A stretch of 15,744 nucleotides of DNA from Schaalia odontolytica (GTDB lineage: Bacteria > Actinomycetota > Actinomycetes > Actinomycetales > Actinomycetaceae): positions 1-15,744 of the forward strand of contig CATYYP010000010.1 in NCBI GenBank assembly GCA_958415245.1, written 5' to 3'. A program made the position numbers and the translations under genes. The notes beneath the pieces were generated by a model. The model did no database searches. It had not been told where the DNA came from and worked only from the letters and a program-made list of their open reading frames with translations. The stretch's first letter is position 1, and each line of letters begins with the position of its first letter. Of this stretch, positions 14,001-15,744 are shown in pieces.

Positions 14001-15744
14001 GCGGCCGGATCCGACACGGACACGGTCTGCGGATCCGTGTCCACGGTCAGGGCGTCGCCGTCCGCATCCAGGTCATTGCTCAGGACGTTGATGCTCACCT
14101 CGCGCCCCGGACGCACCGTCACCGAATCGGGAACGGCCGTCGGGTTGTGGTTCTGCGAGCCCGGAGGGGCGATGCCGACGCGGACGCGGGCGCGTCCCTG
14201 CACGCCGAGGCGGTCCTCGACGATGTAGGAGAAGGTGTCCGTGCCGGTCGCATCGTCGGAGGGCGTGTACTCCAGCCACTCCGTGCCCAGCACGACGCTA
14301 CCCTTGGCCGGCGGCTGGTCGATGCCCACCAGGGCGACCGAGTCGCCGTCGGGGTCGATGCCCGTCAGCGGCACCGGGATGCGCGTCATCTGGCCTTGCA
14401 CGGCCCAGGCGCTGAGCGGCTTGGGCACGGGTGCGCTGTTGGCCGCGGAGGAAGCGATGATCTCAAACGTGACGGTCGACGTCGCGCGATTGCCGACCGA
14501 ATCGACGGCCGTGTACAACACGCGCACCACGCCGGCCTCGGAGCCGGCGGCCAGGCGCACCTGGTTGCCGGTCACGAACACCGTGCCCAGCTCGGCACCC
14601 GACAGGACCTCCACCTCCGGGTCCAGGCTCAGCGACAGGCCAATCGGCGAGCGGTCGTTCGACAGGACGCTCACCGAGCCAATGTCGTCGGCGCGCACCT
14701 TCGCGGTGTCGGCCGTGGCCTGGGGCGGCGTTTCCTCACTCTGTGCATCCGTCGGGATGACGCTCACCTGGGCGGTCGCGGAACCCGCGCCGTTGGAGAC
14801 CGTGTAGGTAAAGGTCGTCACGTCGGCCAGGCCGCCCGGCGACGTGATGCGCAACAGGTGGCGCTCGATGAGCGTGACCTCGAGGCCCGAGTTCGCGGGC
14901 ACGTCGATCGACTGGACGACGAGGACACCGCCGGATGGATCCGTGTCGTTGGCCAGCGGCGCGATCAGCGAGGCGCCACCGCTGGGCAGGACCGCCAGGT
15001 CGTCCTCGGCGACCGGCAGGGCGTTCGTGTCGTCGTCGACCACGTCCACGCGGATCACGCCCACGGTCGTGGACGGGCCGTCGGAGACCGTGTAGGTGAA
15101 CTGGAAGGATCCCGGCACCGAACCCGTGAACGTCAGCGTGCCGCGCGACAGATCGGCACTCACCGACGTACCGGCCGGGGGTGTGCCAGCCGCCACGAGG
15201 GAGAGGGGGTCGCCGTTGGGATCCGTGTCGTTGGCGATCGGGTCGATCGTCAGCGGCTCAGCCACGCGCGCCACGTAGAAGTCGGCGCGCGCCACCGGCG
15301 GCACGTTGCCCGCCTCCTGGACGCTCACCTTCAGCTCGCCCGTGGTCTCGGCGTGGCCATCCGACAGAGTCACGGCGATCGCCTTGACGCCAGCGCCCGA
15401 GCCCAAGTCCTGTATCTGGACCGTGCCGTCCTCGGAGAACTGCACGGCCATGCCCTCGGGGGCCGTCGCCGACACCAGGTAGAACTGGTCGCCGTCCGGG
15501 TCGATCCAGTCCGACAGGAGGTTGTATTCGACCTGCGCGTTCGCACCCACCTTGATGACCGGGTGCTTGAGCTGGCGCGGGCCCTCGTTCTGGCTCCACG
15601 GGTGGATCGTCAGCGTCACGTTCGCCGTCGCGCCCGCGAGGCCGTCCGAGGCCTCGTACGTGAAGGACGTCGATCCGCTCGTCAGGTTCTCGGGGACGTC
15701 CGTGATCTGCAGGGCGCGGCCGCCACGCGTGCGCACGATCGAGC
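11030..15744 (-). CDS. Giant Ig/cadherin-like and fibronectin type III repeat protein (5' end outside window)
   Basis: The frame is open to the window edge, so the N-terminus is missing; residues here count from 15736. About eleven repeats of 85-105 residues fill 1-1013. They have the Big_9/cadherin-like pattern: PVA..D, then (A/S)ND.DP.GD.L, then a FTY.VSDG strand. About five FN3 modules follow (about 1016-1104, 1107-1197, 1199-1292, a divergent one 1300-1388, and 1391-1478). The C-terminal domain (1480-1568) has Cys 1489, 1501, 1520 and 1564, and Cys 1342/1367 lie in the divergent module; these may be disulfides. No LPXTG signal or C-terminal TM helix is seen, so any anchor must be at the missing N-terminus. 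A long rigid extracellular rod for adhesion or envelope contact is likely. The gene ends 4 nt before the DUF58 start, in the same operon. The FN3-coding part (about 11030-12650) has visibly lower GC than the repeat part. It corresponds in type to the FN3 gene of bifidobacterial PFNA clusters. Confidence 0.92.
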   Translation of the reverse strand, partial: SIVRTRGGRALQITDVPENLTSGSTSFTYEASDGLAGATANVTLTIHPWSQNEGPRQLKHPVIKVGANAQVEYNLLSDWIDPDGDQFYLVSATAPEGMAVQFSEDGTVQIQDLGSGAGVKAIAVTLSDGHAETTGELKVSVQEAGNVPPVARADFYVARVAEPLTIDPIANDTDPNGDPLSLVAAGTPPAGTSVSADLSRGTLTFTGSVPGSFQFTYTVSDGPSTTVGVIRVDVVDDDTNALPVAEDDLAVLPSGGASLIAPLANDTDPSGGVLVVQSIDVPANSGLEVTLIERHLLRITSPGGLADVTTFTYTVSNGAGSATAQVSVIPTDAQSEETPPQATADTAKVRADDIGSVSVLSNDRSPIGLSLSLDPEVEVLSGAELGTVFVTGNQVRLAAGSEAGVVRVLYTAVDSVGNRATSTVTFEIIASSAANSAPVPKPLSAWAVQGQMTRIPVPLTGIDPDGDSVALVGIDQPPAKGSVVLGTEWLEYTPSDDATGTDTFSYIVEDRLGVQGRARVRVGIAPPGSQNHNPTAVPDSVTVRPGREVSINVLSNDLDADGDALTVDTDPQTVSVSDPAATVTMAEDLVTVKAPATNGVFVVAYQIEDGRGGRAQGQLTVTVDADAPLRAPIARDDVVPVSDLPSDSKPVSVAVLVNDEDPDGTTAALTVSSDASGVSVSGQNLSISPDARRRLVVYTVTDPDGLSASAVVTVPGTDLLAPRLDTTRVPVAMRAGSTLTLDMRDYVLVRDNSRSPIITDASSVKFSGGLDSASLQDSTHITLNAPDTASGKASVSFTVRDGASDDASALTSTLTIPITIQPARNLPPRLTPTPILVGQGESVTVDLTQMVDDPDDQAKGSFEYRVVKAPGGVDVSLDGYNLTVSGKKDQPKGPVGAITVSVDDGSGAVNADIPVTIVKSSKPLVTTTEARIKAKAGQTVDVNLSEYTTNPFPEPLVVLDASVHVGQGTASGNGNVLSVTPKAGFHGDMIVVYRVMDATNDPDRVVQGRVVVKVLDRPEPPQNVKATAMGSQTAFVQFDEPASNGGTISGYTVTDLLDGRTYNTTKPGMQIKGLTNGAKHRFTVVATNEAGDSDPSAPSAEVKVDVEPDQMAAPTVVGSDGALDVTWAEPHNEGSKIQTYTVFLYPESGGQPIPYTAAGTERKMTISGLKNGALYSVRIQAQNDADKPSLLSEATGAHPHGAPDQPTDVRAVAVTADKDPNLATVEVSWTPGRSGGTDFGSTHVMVGDKPVTAPAGARSVQVPLVPTGRDKQVSVELTNTDGDTSAKGYTTVSIATTPAPIADPTLSGTGKAGQLKVTGLSVVTGRGFEASDLTLRYSADPNSCASGQRVDDGDILPANGWESKTYYFCQTGIGVNNQPAASPVASATGTATGRPSDVGVRFTGVNSTSLTVQWDPVGANPAVTEVRVSLNNGATQTVRGGVNTATFSDLAQGTRYQATVVAVNGLGETVMSEQPTETTKLDVNLTWTEACQGGEKYGSPGGCHTFTFSAPGWADTSLTHKCTISSDLDGWTEELTITGAGPTPSKIATRADSEAAFAQKVRVGDCRPVR

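Noticed and set aside
11030..15744. Gene break or frameshift in the long FN3 repeat gene
   Set aside because: The minus frame stays open through every repeat and each repeat shows the expected motif, so the gene is intact within the window.

Overview
The window is GC-rich, almost fully coding bacterial DNA with GTG and ATG starts, tight stop/start overlaps and Shine-Dalgarno sites. The gene content (glycine-rich secreted-type protein, mycosin-like subtilases, eukaryotic-type Ser/Thr kinase, DUF3488/transglutaminase-like membrane protein, DUF58 protein, giant Ig/FN3 repeat protein) points to an actinobacterium. Actinomycetaceae (Actinomyces/Schaalia-like) is my best guess, with Bifidobacteriaceae as the alternative; this is inference, as no taxonomic marker gene is present.

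Plus strand, 1-3079: the 3' part of a Gly/Ala/Ser-rich protein gene is followed, with overlapping stop and start, by two S8 serine protease genes in tandem. The two protease genes share an uninterrupted 1200-bp identical block (646-1845 and 1878-3077), so their mature enzymes are identical. A strong hairpin at 3102-3143 separates these genes from the convergent minus-strand genes.

Minus strand, 15744 to 3154, in transcription order: (i) a giant repeat protein (at least 1568 residues, cut by the window edge) with about eleven cadherin/Ig-like repeats, about five FN3 modules and a Cys-containing C-terminal domain; (ii) a DUF58 protein; (iii) a multi-TM transglutaminase-like protein in which Asp stands where the catalytic Cys is expected; (iv) a transmembrane Ser/Thr kinase with an FN3-like external domain; (v, vi) two further S8 proteases. 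Genes i-iv are separated by 4 bp or overlap, so they form one translationally coupled operon. A 102-bp gap with a possible promoter precedes the two proteases.

The kinase, FN3 protein, DUF58 protein and transglutaminase set resembles, from memory, the PFNA cluster of bifidobacteria, which also includes a MoxR-type AAA ATPase. That ATPase is not in this window. Here the set abuts four paralogous secreted subtilases that share a C-terminal signature (HLGTSPR[Y/F]H) and lack the C-terminal membrane anchor of classical mycosins. A reasonable but untested reading is a cell-envelope sensing, adhesion and processing system: the kinase signals from outside, the FN3 protein projects from the cell, the transglutaminase/DUF58 pair supports assembly of envelope complexes, and the subtilases mature or trim exported proteins. 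No RNA genes, IS elements or CRISPR arrays were seen, and there is no non-coding stretch over 300 bp.
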